A stretch of 64,000 nt of DNA from Lysinibacillus sp. KCTC 33748 (lineage in GTDB: Bacteria > Bacillota > Bacilli > Bacillales_A > Planococcaceae), in contig NZ_MWSJ01000002.1 in assembly GCF_002237755.1 (NCBI RefSeq), positions 310,001 to 374,000 of the forward strand, given 5' to 3'. The notes below the pieces were generated by a model. The model ran no database searches. It was given only the letters and a program-made list of their open reading frames with translations, and was not told the origin of the DNA. Below, piece by piece: positions 17,196 through 26,171 of this stretch. Numbering within the stretch: the first letter of the stretch is position 1; every line of letters starts with the position of its first letter. The position numbers and the translations under genes were made by a program.

Positions 17196-18170
17196 TCAAA
17201 GGAACTGATTGTCTTTAAATAGCAATTCTTGTTTAGTAAGGTAAGATGCAATGGCCCCATATTTTTCTGTCGAAGCGCCTGCATAGCTATTCGCGAATGT
17301 AAGGAGGGAGGTAGTATGCTGCTGACAATAATCGATTAGATTGTTTGCTGTAATCTGCTTGCTAAGGAGAATGGCTAACAATGCACCGATGAAGGCATCA
17401 CCCGCTCCAGTTGTATCAATCGCATGAACCTTGTCAGCGGGTACTTTAATATGAAGATTTTTCGTATTAAGACTTGCACCTTCTGCTCCACGAGTAATGA
17501 TAAGTACTTTTACTTTCCCTTGAAATAATGAATGGACGGCTGTTTCTTCATCCTCAATCTCTGTTAAAAATAAAAGCTCCTCCTCGGACAATTTAACGAT
17601 ATGGGCCTTTGGTAAAAACTCTAAAATCGTTTGACGACATGCCTTCACATCATTCCAAAGTGGCAAGCGAACATTTGGATCAAAAGAAACAAGACTCCCT
17701 GCCTGATGAGCCTGTTCTATCAGGGCCACATGTGCATGTTTCATTGGGCTTTCCACTAAATTTACTGAACAAAAATGAAGAATATCTTTATCTGTTAAAA
17801 GATTAGGTGGCAGTTGCTCTTTGTTGTATTGTAAATCTGCTGCGTGGCGGCGATAAAATAAGAAATCTCGGGCTCCATCACTTGTCAGTGAAACAAAGGC
17901 TAGACTTGTTTCACCCTCAATAGTTTGAACAATATAGTTCGTATCGACATCGGCATTTTTTAATGTTTCTACTAGAAAATCTCCAAAAGCATCCTGACCT
18001 ACTTGTGTAATGAGGGCTGCTTGTTGCTCAAGCTTTGCACAAACAGCTGCAACATTGGCAGGGGCTCCACCAGCATTTTTAGTAAATTGCTCAACTGCAG
18101 CAAGGGAGGCATTTTGTTCAGTAGGTGTAAAATCAATTAATAATTCACCAATTGCATAAAGTTTACTCAT
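17196..18170 (-). CDS. Fructokinase-like PfkB-family sugar kinase
   Basis: A 324-residue ribokinase/PfkB-family kinase. The N-terminal GELLIDFTP and NAGGAPANVAAV define the sugar site. VSFDPNVRLPLW is a typical fructokinase segment, and DTTGAGDAF holds the catalytic Asp and anion hole near residue 255. It would phosphorylate fructose or a similar ketose with ATP in the cytoplasm. No sugar transporter or hydrolase gene adjoins it, so its supply is not visible here. AGGAGG-like sequence precedes the ATG. Confidence 0.85.
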   Translation of the reverse strand: MSKLYAIGELLIDFTPTEQNASLAAVEQFTKNAGGAPANVAAVCAKLEQQAALITQVGQDAFGDFLVETLKNADVDTNYIVQTIEGETSLAFVSLTSDGARDFLFYRRHAADLQYNKEQLPPNLLTDKDILHFCSVNLVESPMKHAHVALIEQAHQAGSLVSFDPNVRLPLWNDVKACRQTILEFLPKAHIVKLSEEELLFLTEIEDEETAVHSLFQGKVKVLIITRGAEGASLNTKNLHIKVPADKVHAIDTTGAGDAFIGALLAILLSKQITANNLIDYCQQHTTSLLTFANSYAGASTEKYGAIASYLTKQELLFKDNQFL

Positions 18171-18234
18171 GGAAAAACCTCCTTTATATCAATTTCGCCT
18201 GGTAATTGGTGCTGTCGCACAGAAAAAATTGCCA

Positions 18235-18379
18235 TAAGGCGTGACTTTCCGTCGTTTTGCCTTTTCTATCTGTCCCTCAGCTGGCCCCTTCCGTCGCTAT
18301 GCGCATTGTATCCGTCGTTAAGCCAGTCGTTTCTGTCTGTTGTATTTGAATCCGTCGCTCAGCACGATCGTTCCGTCAT
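18235..18379 (-). repeat. Degenerate 21-bp tandem array, locus 1
   Basis: Seven contiguous units of 21 bp (one of 19) can be laid out from 18235 to 18379. On the minus strand the consensus is roughly GCGACGGATAGAA-N5-CNAA; in the plus direction it appears as recurring TCCGTCGC/T. The same unit, on the other strand, forms the array at 51251-51457. No long frame runs through it. It lies 76 bases beyond the stop of the EamA gene, on that gene's coding strand, and about 65 bases before the fructokinase start. Confidence 0.65.
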
Positions 18380-18454
18380 CTTGCCCTCACATACTTAGAC
18401 TGAATTCCTTATTTCAGCAGTTGTTTAGATATCCGAACCACACCACATTCACCT

Positions 18455-19369
18455 TTAAAGGTAGGGGGGTTCCGTAGCTGACGCTTCGCTTTCGCTACGA
18501 GGCATTCGCTTTTTCTTTGGTACGTAAATAGTGTAGAAAATACCGCCAAAAATTAATACAATACCAGCTGTTTGCATAAAGCTCGGCATAAAATCAAGTA
18601 ACAGCATATCAAGCAATATTGCCACAACAGGGTCAACAAATACTAATACTGAAACTAGTATGGTAGAGAGGCTACGAATACTATCAAAAAATAAATAGTA
18701 AACAAATCCTGTATGAATAAAACCTGTTCCTAAAATATATAGCCAGTTTGTAGTCGTTAAGCTTTCAAATAATGAAAAATTAACAAATGGCAATAGTATG
18801 ATAATTCCGACCGTTGTTTGGATATATGTTAATGCGTAGGAGCTAAGCTTTGTGATCGTTTTACTTGTTAACATCGTAAATGCGTAAAACAATGCAGACA
18901 GTAATGCCCATATAAAGCCTGATTTCATAAATTCAGAGAGGGACATAAAATTATTTAAACCAATAATAAACATACTGCCGATAAAACAAGTTAGTGTTGC
19001 TAGTAAAGCTTGAATAGTCATTTTTTCTTTTAAAAACAATGCGCCAAAAATTAATACGAATATTGGTGCTAAATTATAAATAGAAATCGCAATGGAAATC
19101 GACATCTCTTCAAAGGCTTTAAATAAAAATACCCAGTTTAAGACAATAAAGACACCGCATAGAAGTGTACGTAATATTTCTTTTTTATCCCATTTTTCCT
19201 TCTTATGCCCACCAGTGATAAGCCACATACCGCCAAGGAAGAGGGTGGCGCAAATACATCTAATAAATACTAGCTCGATTGCAGGTACGCCCGTATGAAC
19301 GGTGAAAAATCCAATAGAGCCAAAAAGGGCCATTGAAACAGTTAGTTTGATAATCGCTGAAATGTTCAT
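18455..19369 (-). CDS. EamA/DMT-family transporter
   Basis: The 304-residue protein has about ten hydrophobic segments in two five-helix EamA repeats; each repeat ends in the usual short loop (APIFVLIFGALFLKEKMT in the first, VDPVVAILLDMLLLDF in the second). The C-terminus is basic and polar. Drug/metabolite transporter members export amino acids, nucleosides or other small metabolites; the substrate here is unknown. It is transcribed alone. Confidence 0.82.
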   Translation of the reverse strand: MNISAIIKLTVSMALFGSIGFFTVHTGVPAIELVFIRCICATLFLGGMWLITGGHKKEKWDKKEILRTLLCGVFIVLNWVFLFKAFEEMSISIAISIYNLAPIFVLIFGALFLKEKMTIQALLATLTCFIGSMFIIGLNNFMSLSEFMKSGFIWALLSALFYAFTMLTSKTITKLSSYALTYIQTTVGIIILLPFVNFSLFESLTTTNWLYILGTGFIHTGFVYYLFFDSIRSLSTILVSVLVFVDPVVAILLDMLLLDFMPSFMQTAGIVLIFGGIFYTIYVPKKKRMPRSESEASATEPPYL

Positions 19370-19487
19370 ATAAAACCTTCTTTCTATTAAAATTTTTGAC
19401 GCTTGAGAAAGTAGGGGAGACTTAACGTTTATTTCGCCCCGCCCCTTCTACAAATCTTTCAATCTTAAAGCTTCATAAAATAAGCGA

Positions 19488-19526
19488 AGAAAGCCGACAG
19501 TGTACGTACGTCAACTGTCGGCTTCA
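19488..19526 (-). terminator. Terminator of proBA
   Basis: An 11-bp perfect stem (19491-19501 with 19514-19524, AAGCCGACAGT/ACTGTCGGCTT) lies 11 bases past the proA stop, with CTTTCTT on the minus strand. Confidence 0.75.
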
Positions 19527-19537
19527 TTGTTCTACAA

Positions 19538-20788
19538 TTATTCTCGGATTTGGCCGTTACCGTGAATGAAATACTTTGTAGATGTTAACGCAGGTAACCC
19601 CATTGGCCCTCGAGCATGTAATTTTTGCGTACTAATGCCGATTTCTGCACCGTAGCCAAATTCAAAGCCGTCTGTGAAGCGAGTGGAGGCATTGTGATAA
19701 ACAGCGGCAGCATCTACGCTATGTAAGAAAGTATCTGCTGATAACTGATCCTCTGTCATGATGGCTTCAGAGTGGTTAGTGCCGTATTTATTAATGTGCT
19801 CAATTGCTTCATAAACGTTTTCCACAATTTTAACACTAATTTTTAAATCTAAATATTCAGTTGCATAGTCTTCTACAGTTGCTAGTTGCGCGAAATCAAG
19901 AGCTTGACAGACAGTATCATCGCCGATAATTGTCACACCAGCTTGATGTATAGCACTTAGTAGCTGTTTGCCGTGCTCATGAAACCATTCAGGATGAATA
20001 AGTAAGCTTTCTGCGGCATTACAAACAGAAGGGCGCTGAGTTTTTGCATTGATGCAAATCTTTTCTGTTTTTAAGTAATCGGCCGTTTGGTCTACATAAA
20101 TATGACAGTTGCCAGCACCTGTTTCTAGTACTGGTACAGTGGCTTCATTTACTACTAAATCAATAAGTGCCTTTCCGCCACGAGGAATTAAAACATCTAA
20201 GTATTCTTTTAAATGGAATAATTCTTTGACAGTTTCGCGATTTGTATCCTCGATTAATTGCACAGTGTCCGCAGGGATAGACGTTTTGCTAAGTGCACGA
20301 TGAATACTTGCCACTAGCGCTACATTCGAAAATTTAGCAGAAGAGCTACCGCGTAAAATGACTGCATTGCCTGTTTTTAATGATAATGTTGCAGCATCTA
20401 CTGTTACATTAGGGCGTGCTTCGTAAATCATCCCGATAACGCCAATTGGTACTAGGCGCTTTTCAATTAGTAATCCATTATCTTTTTCTATTCGCTCTAA
20501 GAGACTACCTACTGGATCATTTAATTCAACTAGTAAGTGGATAGCACTTGACATTGCCTCTACTCGTTCTTTGTTTAGCATGATGCGATCGAGGGTAGAA
20601 GCGGGCATTCCTTGTGTCTCGCCATTTGCTAAATCCTTTGCATTTTCAGCAATGATCATATCTTGGTCGATTAGTAATTGCTCAGCAATTTTTGTGAGAG
20701 CCTCATTTTTCTCGCAAGTTGTTTTAATATTTAAAATATAGCTTGCAGCCTTAGCCAGCTTTCCTTTTTGTTGAACTTCACTTGTCAT
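19538..20788 (-). CDS. proA: Gamma-glutamyl phosphate reductase
   Basis: ProA (416 residues, normal length) reduces gamma-glutamyl phosphate with NADPH to glutamate semialdehyde, the second step of proline synthesis. The aldehyde-dehydrogenase-like fold is shown by GVIGMIYEARPNVTVDAA, ILRGSSSA and the catalytic Cys in ETGAGNCHIYVD. RFTDGFEFGYGAEIGISTQKLHARGPMGL is the conserved C-terminal signature. It follows proB by 12 bases with AAGGAGG before the ATG, and both lie behind a proline T-box. Confidence 0.96.
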   Translation of the reverse strand: MTSEVQQKGKLAKAASYILNIKTTCEKNEALTKIAEQLLIDQDMIIAENAKDLANGETQGMPASTLDRIMLNKERVEAMSSAIHLLVELNDPVGSLLERIEKDNGLLIEKRLVPIGVIGMIYEARPNVTVDAATLSLKTGNAVILRGSSSAKFSNVALVASIHRALSKTSIPADTVQLIEDTNRETVKELFHLKEYLDVLIPRGGKALIDLVVNEATVPVLETGAGNCHIYVDQTADYLKTEKICINAKTQRPSVCNAAESLLIHPEWFHEHGKQLLSAIHQAGVTIIGDDTVCQALDFAQLATVEDYATEYLDLKISVKIVENVYEAIEHINKYGTNHSEAIMTEDQLSADTFLHSVDAAAVYHNASTRFTDGFEFGYGAEIGISTQKLHARGPMGLPALTSTKYFIHGNGQIRE

Positions 20789-20800
20789 GTGAATTCCTCC

Positions 20801-21895
20801 TTAATTTGTTTGAATTTTTAGCCATTTATCTCGGTGAATGACCTCAATGGGATAGTTCGCTAACTCGTCTGTACGTTTTCCCATCGCATGGGCTAACTCT
20901 AGGGAAGAATATAAGACCTCACCACGGCCAAGCAGTCCCTTGTCACTATAGACTTCGACAACGTCGCCATTTGCGAAGTCGCCTTCGACACGATATACAC
21001 CAGCAGGCAACAAGCTTTTACCATTTGCCAATAATGCATGTTCTGCACCGCTATCTATAAAGATTTTACCAGATACTTCCGTTAGTGCAATCCACTGTTT
21101 ATTATTCGTTAAAACAGCAAGCGCGTCATGCTCAACATACGTACCATCACCACGTCCTTCTACTATATCGACAAGTTTATTAGCACCGTGACCAGTTCCG
21201 ATAAACACCTTGACACCTGCATTTAAAGCTGCTCGAGCTGCTAGTAATTTGGATTCCATACCACCTGTACCGACCTTAGACCCTGAACCATCTGCAAAGC
21301 CAAGCATCTCATCAGATACCTCTGTTAAACGATCAATACGTTGTGCATCAGGATTTTTAGATGGATTGGCATTATACAGGCCATTGATATCTGTTAAGAT
21401 AATGAGCTGATCGGCATGTATAAGACCACTTACAAGTGCTGATAACATGTCGTTATCTCCAAAGGTTAATTCGCTGACAGATACCGAATCGTTTTCGTTA
21501 ATGATAGGTAAAATGGAGCGTTCTAATAATTCCTCAAATGTGGCACAGGCATTTTTATAACGCTCTTTTTTTGAAAAATCAGTGCGTGTAAGTAAAATTT
21601 GAGCAGGCACAATATCATAAATGCTAAATAAAGCATTGTAGGTTTGAATCAGTAAACTTTGCCCAACTGCCGCGGCAGCCTGCTTACCTTTTAATGTGAC
21701 GGGACGAGAAGGGTAGCCTAGCTGTTTAAAGCCCGCTGCTACTGCACCTGATGAAACAAGCAATACTTCATGACCGTATTTTTTTAATTCAGCGATCGCT
21801 TGGACATGGTCCATTAAACGTATTTTATCAATTTCACCTTTTGCATTTGTTAAGGAGCTACTCCCAATTTTGACGACAATTCTTTTTCTTTCCAT
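20801..21895 (-). CDS. proB: Glutamate 5-kinase
   Basis: ProB (364 residues) phosphorylates glutamate to gamma-glutamyl phosphate, the first and regulated step of proline synthesis. The N-terminal amino-acid kinase domain (about 1-255) has [30 protein letters not shown] and [16 protein letters not shown] domain fills the C-terminus (about 275-355). It is the first gene behind the T-box leader at 21977-22260, so it should be expressed when uncharged tRNA-Pro accumulates. Confidence 0.96.
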   Translation of the reverse strand: MERKRIVVKIGSSSLTNAKGEIDKIRLMDHVQAIAELKKYGHEVLLVSSGAVAAGFKQLGYPSRPVTLKGKQAAAAVGQSLLIQTYNALFSIYDIVPAQILLTRTDFSKKERYKNACATFEELLERSILPIINENDSVSVSELTFGDNDMLSALVSGLIHADQLIILTDINGLYNANPSKNPDAQRIDRLTEVSDEMLGFADGSGSKVGTGGMESKLLAARAALNAGVKVFIGTGHGANKLVDIVEGRGDGTYVEHDALAVLTNNKQWIALTEVSGKIFIDSGAEHALLANGKSLLPAGVYRVEGDFANGDVVEVYSDKGLLGRGEVLYSSLELAHAMGKRTDELANYPIEVIHRDKWLKIQTN

Positions 21896-21976
21896 AGCAA
21901 TACCTCCAATTCGCCATTACACTTGTACTATGATTTAAACTTTAGCAGCTACTAAGATTTCGCTAAATTTAAAAAT

Positions 21977-22260
21977 AAAAAAACCTTTTCATCCTAAAAA
22001 ATTAGGACGAAAAGGTTTACTTTCCGTGGTACCACCTAGATTGAACATCATTGACATTCCACTTTGCTCATAACGCTTGAGACTGCGCCTAGTTAGCTAG
22101 GACGATTTACGAAGTAGGTTCTTTAGTCTTTCTTGTACAATGCCTTACAGCCGATGGGCATCGCTCTCTGATCAAGCAGTTTCTAGGTACTAATCTTCGC
22201 TCGCTTATATTGTATAATTCAATATCTTTGTTGAATGGACCTTCATCAATTATTTTGGTT
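21977..22260 (-). promoter_or_regulatory. Proline-specific T-box leader of proBA
   Basis: The minus strand holds the T-box core GGTGGTACCACGG (22024-22036), complementary to the tRNA acceptor end, directly before a strong terminator (21981-22018, AACCTTTTCGTCCTAA and complement, then T-run). Upstream is a stem I-like region with GAA-CCT-ACTTC; CCT at 22116-22118 is at the expected specifier position and encodes proline. Uncharged tRNA-Pro would bind, favour the antiterminator and allow proBA transcription. The core and terminator are certain; the exact 5' end is approximate. Confidence 0.9.
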
Positions 22261-22398
22261 GGTGTCCGATTTCTATACAGAATGCACTACTTTAGCATGT
22301 CTGTCAAGCTGATTAGGAATGTTAATAGAAAGTTTTGAATAAAAAAGTAGGTATTACTGAACAATCGAGAGTACCGTGTAGGAGCAACATAACCTTGT

Positions 22399-22782
22399 TT
22401 ATTTGAACCACCAGATTGCGATTAATAGTGGGAGCATCGCTAAAACAATCACGAAAGAACTCCATACTATTTGTTTTCCTGAAGACATATTTTTCGGTTT
22501 AATACTCATTTGTTCATATAGTTCGTTGATGGAACGTTGCTCTTTTGCATAAAGCATAGTTTGAAATTCATCGTAATCTTGAATATAACTTGAGGGAGGG
22601 CGAGGGCTAAAGCGTAAACTTCGAATATCGTCTGTAATCTCTTTTTCACCCATCCAATAAGTAATAACTGGCGCTAACCCTGAAGTTTGCGTAGCCTGTA
22701 CCCTGATGTCATGTGTTTTCATTTTATAATAGACATTTCCTTGCTCGTCTTCATATTGCTTTACAATATCGCTTACTGCCAT
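22399..22782 (-). CDS. Small protein with C-terminal membrane anchor
   Basis: About 127 residues. The soluble N-terminal region (AVSDIVKQYEDEQGNVYYKMKTHD) is followed by a Pro/Ser-rich stretch and a single hydrophobic C-terminal segment (VWSSFVIVLAMLPLLIAIWW). The ATG at 22782 is chosen because AGAGGTG lies eight bases upstream; the TTG at 22788 is too close. This layout suggests a tail-anchored cytoplasmic protein. I do not recognise the family. It is monocistronic. Confidence 0.65.
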   Translation of the reverse strand: MAVSDIVKQYEDEQGNVYYKMKTHDIRVQATQTSGLAPVITYWMGEKEITDDIRSLRFSPRPPSSYIQDYDEFQTMLYAKEQRSINELYEQMSIKPKNMSSGKQIVWSSFVIVLAMLPLLIAIWWFK

Positions 22783-23072
22783 CAACAAACACCTCTTTCT
22801 CCCAAATAATCCGACTTTTAAGTTATGATAATATTTATTATAATGGATTAAGGTAGAAAAGTATTGCTGAAACGAGCAGAATTGGTTAGGGGATTTTTTG
22901 TAAAAATTCAGAAAAAGTATATTGGTATATAGTATAATGTTAAGAAATACATTTTATGGTTATTATTTTTTGGAAAGTAATTTTTCTACTAAAAGTAGAG
23001 TTAGTCGGAATAAAAATTAATCTCGCTTATGATGAATATTTTTGTGAAAAGTAATAGAAAGAAGGGATAGTT

Positions 23073-23696
23073 TTGGCATTTTCAACCTTAATGGCGTTTT
23101 TAGGGGCGGCAATTATTTTAACTATAATGCCAGGTCCAGATAATTTATTTGTTCTTGCACAAAGCATTGCACAGGATAAAAAGGCTGGTATAGCAACATC
23201 ACTTGGCTTATGTACAGGTTTGCTCGTTCATATAGGAGCGGCGGTTCTCGGTATCTCGGCTATTATTTATCAATCAACAGTTATTTTTTCTATTGTTAAG
23301 TTTGCAGGAGCGGCGTATTTATTGTATTTAGCATGGCAGTCGTTTCGTGCGAAAGGTGATCCGTTCACAATGGAACAGCAAAATGTACAAGCCTATGTGA
23401 CTTTATATCGGAAAGGTATTTTAATGAATATTTTAAATCCAAAAGTTTCTTTATTTTTCTTAGCACTATTGCCACAGTTTGTAAATCCTTCTAATGGCCA
23501 TGTAGGTTTACAGATGCTAGTTTTGGGTATTGTATTTTTAGTACAAGCGCTTATTCTGTTTTCATTATTTAGTATTTTTGCCGGTAAAGTAAGAAAAGTA
23601 ATTATTGGGAAGCCTGCAATTGCTAAACGATTAAATATGATTCAAGGTGTACTTTTCACTTTTATTGGAATACAAATAGCGCTAAGTAAACAGTAA
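23073..23696 (+). CDS. LysE/RhtB-family exporter
   Basis: A 207-residue membrane protein with about six hydrophobic segments. The N-terminal signature MPGPDNLFVLAQSIAQDKKAGIATSLG is diagnostic of LysE/RhtB amino-acid exporters, as is the internal GILMNILNPKVSLFFLALLPQF. These proteins pump out amino acids or related compounds. The TTG start has GAAGGGATAG upstream. The next gene begins 14 bases later, so the two are probably co-transcribed. Confidence 0.87.
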   Translation: MAFSTLMAFLGAAIILTIMPGPDNLFVLAQSIAQDKKAGIATSLGLCTGLLVHIGAAVLGISAIIYQSTVIFSIVKFAGAAYLLYLAWQSFRAKGDPFTMEQQNVQAYVTLYRKGILMNILNPKVSLFFLALLPQFVNPSNGHVGLQMLVLGIVFLVQALILFSLFSIFAGKVRKVIIGKPAIAKRLNMIQGVLFTFIGIQIALSKQ

Positions 23697-23710
23697 AATG
23701 GGGGATTTTT

Positions 23711-24511
23711 ATGGCAATTTTACATATAACGTTTAGCTTATCTACGCAAGGCTCAATTAAACATGCAATACGACAACATCATTTACAAAGAGAGGAGTCA
23801 GTGCTTAGTGTCAATGAGATTTTCTCGATTGGTCCGCTAAGCAGCTCAGAAGAACGAAAAAGCTGGTTAAGAGCCAATATCTTTAGGGACAGTGAAGAAC
23901 GTGAATTGAACGAGGATCTTTATAAAGAATGGAAGAAAAAAATTGCAGGTTTACCGTGCGATGTTGATGTCTGGGTATGGTACAGCCAAAGTACTCATGA
24001 AGAGATTGGGTTACGTTATGTCATGAGCAAGTTGATCAATAAATGTAGTATGGTATATGGGATTGATGCCACAGATGGCCTGAAACGTGTACAACCAAAT
24101 ATGATGATTCGTCAAACAGGTGAGATCTCACCAGACTTGCTTATGAAACTACGTTCGGAGGCAAAGCGTTTTTCTATTGATGAGTGTCAACAATTTGCTA
24201 ATGAATGGGAGGCGCTAAAACAAAACCCTAGTACATTGCGAGTTTGGCAAGATGGAATTGTCCATGTAGCGGAAGATGCATTGGATCCTATTATTATAGA
24301 ATGTGCAGAAAGAGCTCATGCAGAACTAAATGAGGAATGGCTTAAACCGATGCGTATCATCGGTGAAGCAATTGGTTCAATTGATGAGTATTTAGGTGAA
24401 GAGTTTGTGGAAAAACGACTAATGACACTTGCAAAGCAGGGACTTTTTGAGGTTGATGGAGATACAACAGATATGTATTCGTATCAAGTAAAATATGTAG
24501 GGGAAAAATAA
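23711..24511 (+). CDS. DUF1835/DUF3658-type protein
   Basis: A 266-residue soluble protein. The N-terminal half (LHITFSLSTQGSIKHAI, then VNEIFSIGPLSS) matches the DUF1835 type, and the C-terminal half fits the partner domain usually found with it. The molecular function of this family is not established. It shares a transcript with the LysE-type exporter and ends before a good terminator. AUG 23711 follows a G-rich ribosome binding site. Confidence 0.8.
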   Translation: MAILHITFSLSTQGSIKHAIRQHHLQREESVLSVNEIFSIGPLSSSEERKSWLRANIFRDSEERELNEDLYKEWKKKIAGLPCDVDVWVWYSQSTHEEIGLRYVMSKLINKCSMVYGIDATDGLKRVQPNMMIRQTGEISPDLLMKLRSEAKRFSIDECQQFANEWEALKQNPSTLRVWQDGIVHVAEDALDPIIIECAERAHAELNEEWLKPMRIIGEAIGSIDEYLGEEFVEKRLMTLAKQGLFEVDGDTTDMYSYQVKYVGEK

Positions 24512-24528
24512 TAAAACTGCTTCCAGTA

Positions 24529-24559
24529 ACCACCTTTCATTTAAAGAAGGTGGTTTTTT
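24529..24559 (+). terminator. Rho-independent terminator
   Basis: AACCACCTT/AAGGTGGTT stem (24529-24537 with 24547-24555) followed by TTTTTTG. Confidence 0.85.
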
Positions 24560-24675
24560 GTAGTTCAAGAAACTTGGAAATTCATCTAAAGGACTAACTT
24601 TTCCACAATTGAATATAAAGAAAAGCGAGTAACAATTGTTATATAAGGATATAGGAGTAGAGGATAATTAGTCTA

Positions 24676-25089
24676 TTATAGAGGCTGGTTATCCTCTTTA
24701 CTAGCGTCTTTAATAAGCTTTGTTGCTTTTCTTGCATCTGTTACCCCTACTTGTATGTCTTTGTGAATGTCTTTGTATTTATCAGGAACTTTTATATACT
24801 CCATATTGTCTAAAATCTTATCCATCTTGTTTGCTGTTTTTAAAATATCTTTTTCTTTTTCTTTGTCTTCCATAGCTTTCATCGAGTTTACTATGAATAA
24901 ATCCTTCATGTATTGAAACTCTACTAATTGTTCACAAATATAATAGGGATACTGTTTCTCTGATATTACTGTTTTCATTGTTGATTTGCTTAACTGCTCA
25001 GTCTTAGGAGTAGACTCTTTATTTTCTACCGCACAACCTACTAATAATAGAATAGGTATTGCTAATGATACGAGTTTCGTTGCTTTCAT
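24676..25089 (-). CDS. Small lipoprotein, unknown function
   Basis: A 137-residue protein with a lipoprotein signal peptide (KLVSLAIPILLLVGC, lipobox LLVGC with Cys near residue 19). The mature part is highly charged and probably helical (MKAMEDKEKEKDILKTANKMDKILDNMEYIKVPDKYKD). It should be membrane-anchored outside the cell. It resembles the many small Bacillales lipoproteins with no assigned role. It ends in QPL just before an AT-rich spacer. Confidence 0.65.
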   Translation of the reverse strand: MKATKLVSLAIPILLLVGCAVENKESTPKTEQLSKSTMKTVISEKQYPYYICEQLVEFQYMKDLFIVNSMKAMEDKEKEKDILKTANKMDKILDNMEYIKVPDKYKDIHKDIQVGVTDARKATKLIKDASKEDNQPL

Positions 25090-25483
25090 TATATATCCTC
25101 ATTTTGGAAATTATTGTAATTAATTAACATATTGTACCACAACGTAAATTATAAATAATAGATATATAAAATTCCTATCATTTGAAAGAAGTGATTTGTC
25201 ATAAATATTGGATGTATATTCCATACATGTCAGGTTTACATAACGCATCATTATCGGTAGCAAGAAAAAATTCTTTAATGAATGGAAAGTTCCTTCTTCA
25301 ACTAAACTGCCTCGTTATCTCAACAAGAAAAAAGATGCTGCCGCAGCAACACCTTGTCTAACTCTTGCACCCCGTTACATTCGTGGCTTTTTGTTGTATT
25401 TCCAAACTTTCATTTGGGAACGTTATTTGTATATTGAATTAATAATATCGTACATTTTTTACATACATAATTACTAGGTTTAG
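25090..25483. other. Gene-free stretch with a degenerate hairpin repeat
   Basis: No convincing coding frame on either strand. At 25297-25322 a decayed copy of the small TTCAACTAA...TTAGTTGAA element is present; the other copies are at 1027-1053 and 25973-25998. The rest shows nothing I can name. Confidence 0.4.
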
Positions 25484-25792
25484 CTATTTAACATATTGAA
25501 TATACCCTAGCATATCAGCAACAATGAAAGTAGCTATTATGCCCAATAATAGACTTAAAAGTAATCTAAACTTTTGCCATGTAAAATAAGGTGTATCAAT
25601 ATCGCTATGGTTATCATTCGTCCGTTCTAACAAATACCACATAGAAGGTAGAATGATGAAGGATACGATTAGTTGTTTCCATATGGGTAAATGTAATTGT
25701 AAATCTGGTCCTTCTTCTATAAAAAGAAGAATTGTAGCAATAATCATACCCATAGCATACTTTTCAAGATATTTCTTCATGTAATACCACAT
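25484..25792 (-). CDS. Small membrane protein, unknown function
   Basis: 102 residues with three hydrophobic segments (AMGMIIATILLFI, KQLIVSFIILPSMWYLL, and FRLLLSLLLGIIATFIVADMLGYI), separated by short polar loops. No conserved motif is recognisable. The start is uncertain: ATG 25792 lacks a good ribosome binding site, and ATG 25780 (MKKYLEKYAMG) would give an ordinary basic N-terminus. The region upstream is packed with hairpins. Confidence 0.5.
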   Translation of the reverse strand: MWYYMKKYLEKYAMGMIIATILLFIEEGPDLQLHLPIWKQLIVSFIILPSMWYLLERTNDNHSDIDTPYFTWQKFRLLLSLLLGIIATFIVADMLGYIQYVK

Positions 25793-25883
25793 TTCATTTA
25801 AAAGTCATTTAGATATTATAACAAAAAACAAGCGGACTAATTATAAACATTTTAGCCTTCTGATTCCCTCAAACCTTCAGAAA

Positions 25884-25998
25884 ATTACCAAAGCGTCGTT
25901 TGGTAATCTTTCGTAAAAAGTTGTTATTCAACAATCTGGCCCGATTGTTGAACAATAAGTTAAACAACACTCTTCAACTAAACTGCCCTATTAGTTGA
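25884..25998. repeat. Three consecutive intergenic hairpins
   Basis: Three separate inverted repeats follow each other: 25884-25907 (9-bp arms, ATTACCAAA/TTTGGTAAT), 25921-25958 (16-base arms with two mismatches around CAACAATC/GATTGTTG), and 25973-25998 (TTCAACTAA/TTAGTTGA). None has a T-tail. The third is related to elements at 1027-1053 and 25297-25322. They fill the space between the LysR gene end and the small membrane-protein gene. Confidence 0.5.
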
Positions 25999-26041
25999 GT
26001 AAGACAAGACAAAACAACAATCGTTACGAACAGAATCATAA

Positions 26042-26086
26042 AAATAGACCAAACATATTTTATATATAAAATATGTTTGGTCTATT
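26042..26086 (-). terminator. Long bidirectional hairpin
   Basis: AAATAGACCAAACATATTTT pairs with its complement over about 20 bp (26042-26086). T-runs on either side make it a possible terminator in both directions; the LysR gene ends 86 bases away on the minus strand. Confidence 0.6.
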
Positions 26087-26171
26087 TATTTACATACGTT
26101 TGAAGGTTGTCACCCTAAGATAATGGTCGTTACTCACTTTAATGCTTTACCCATTCTATATGAATGAAAGA

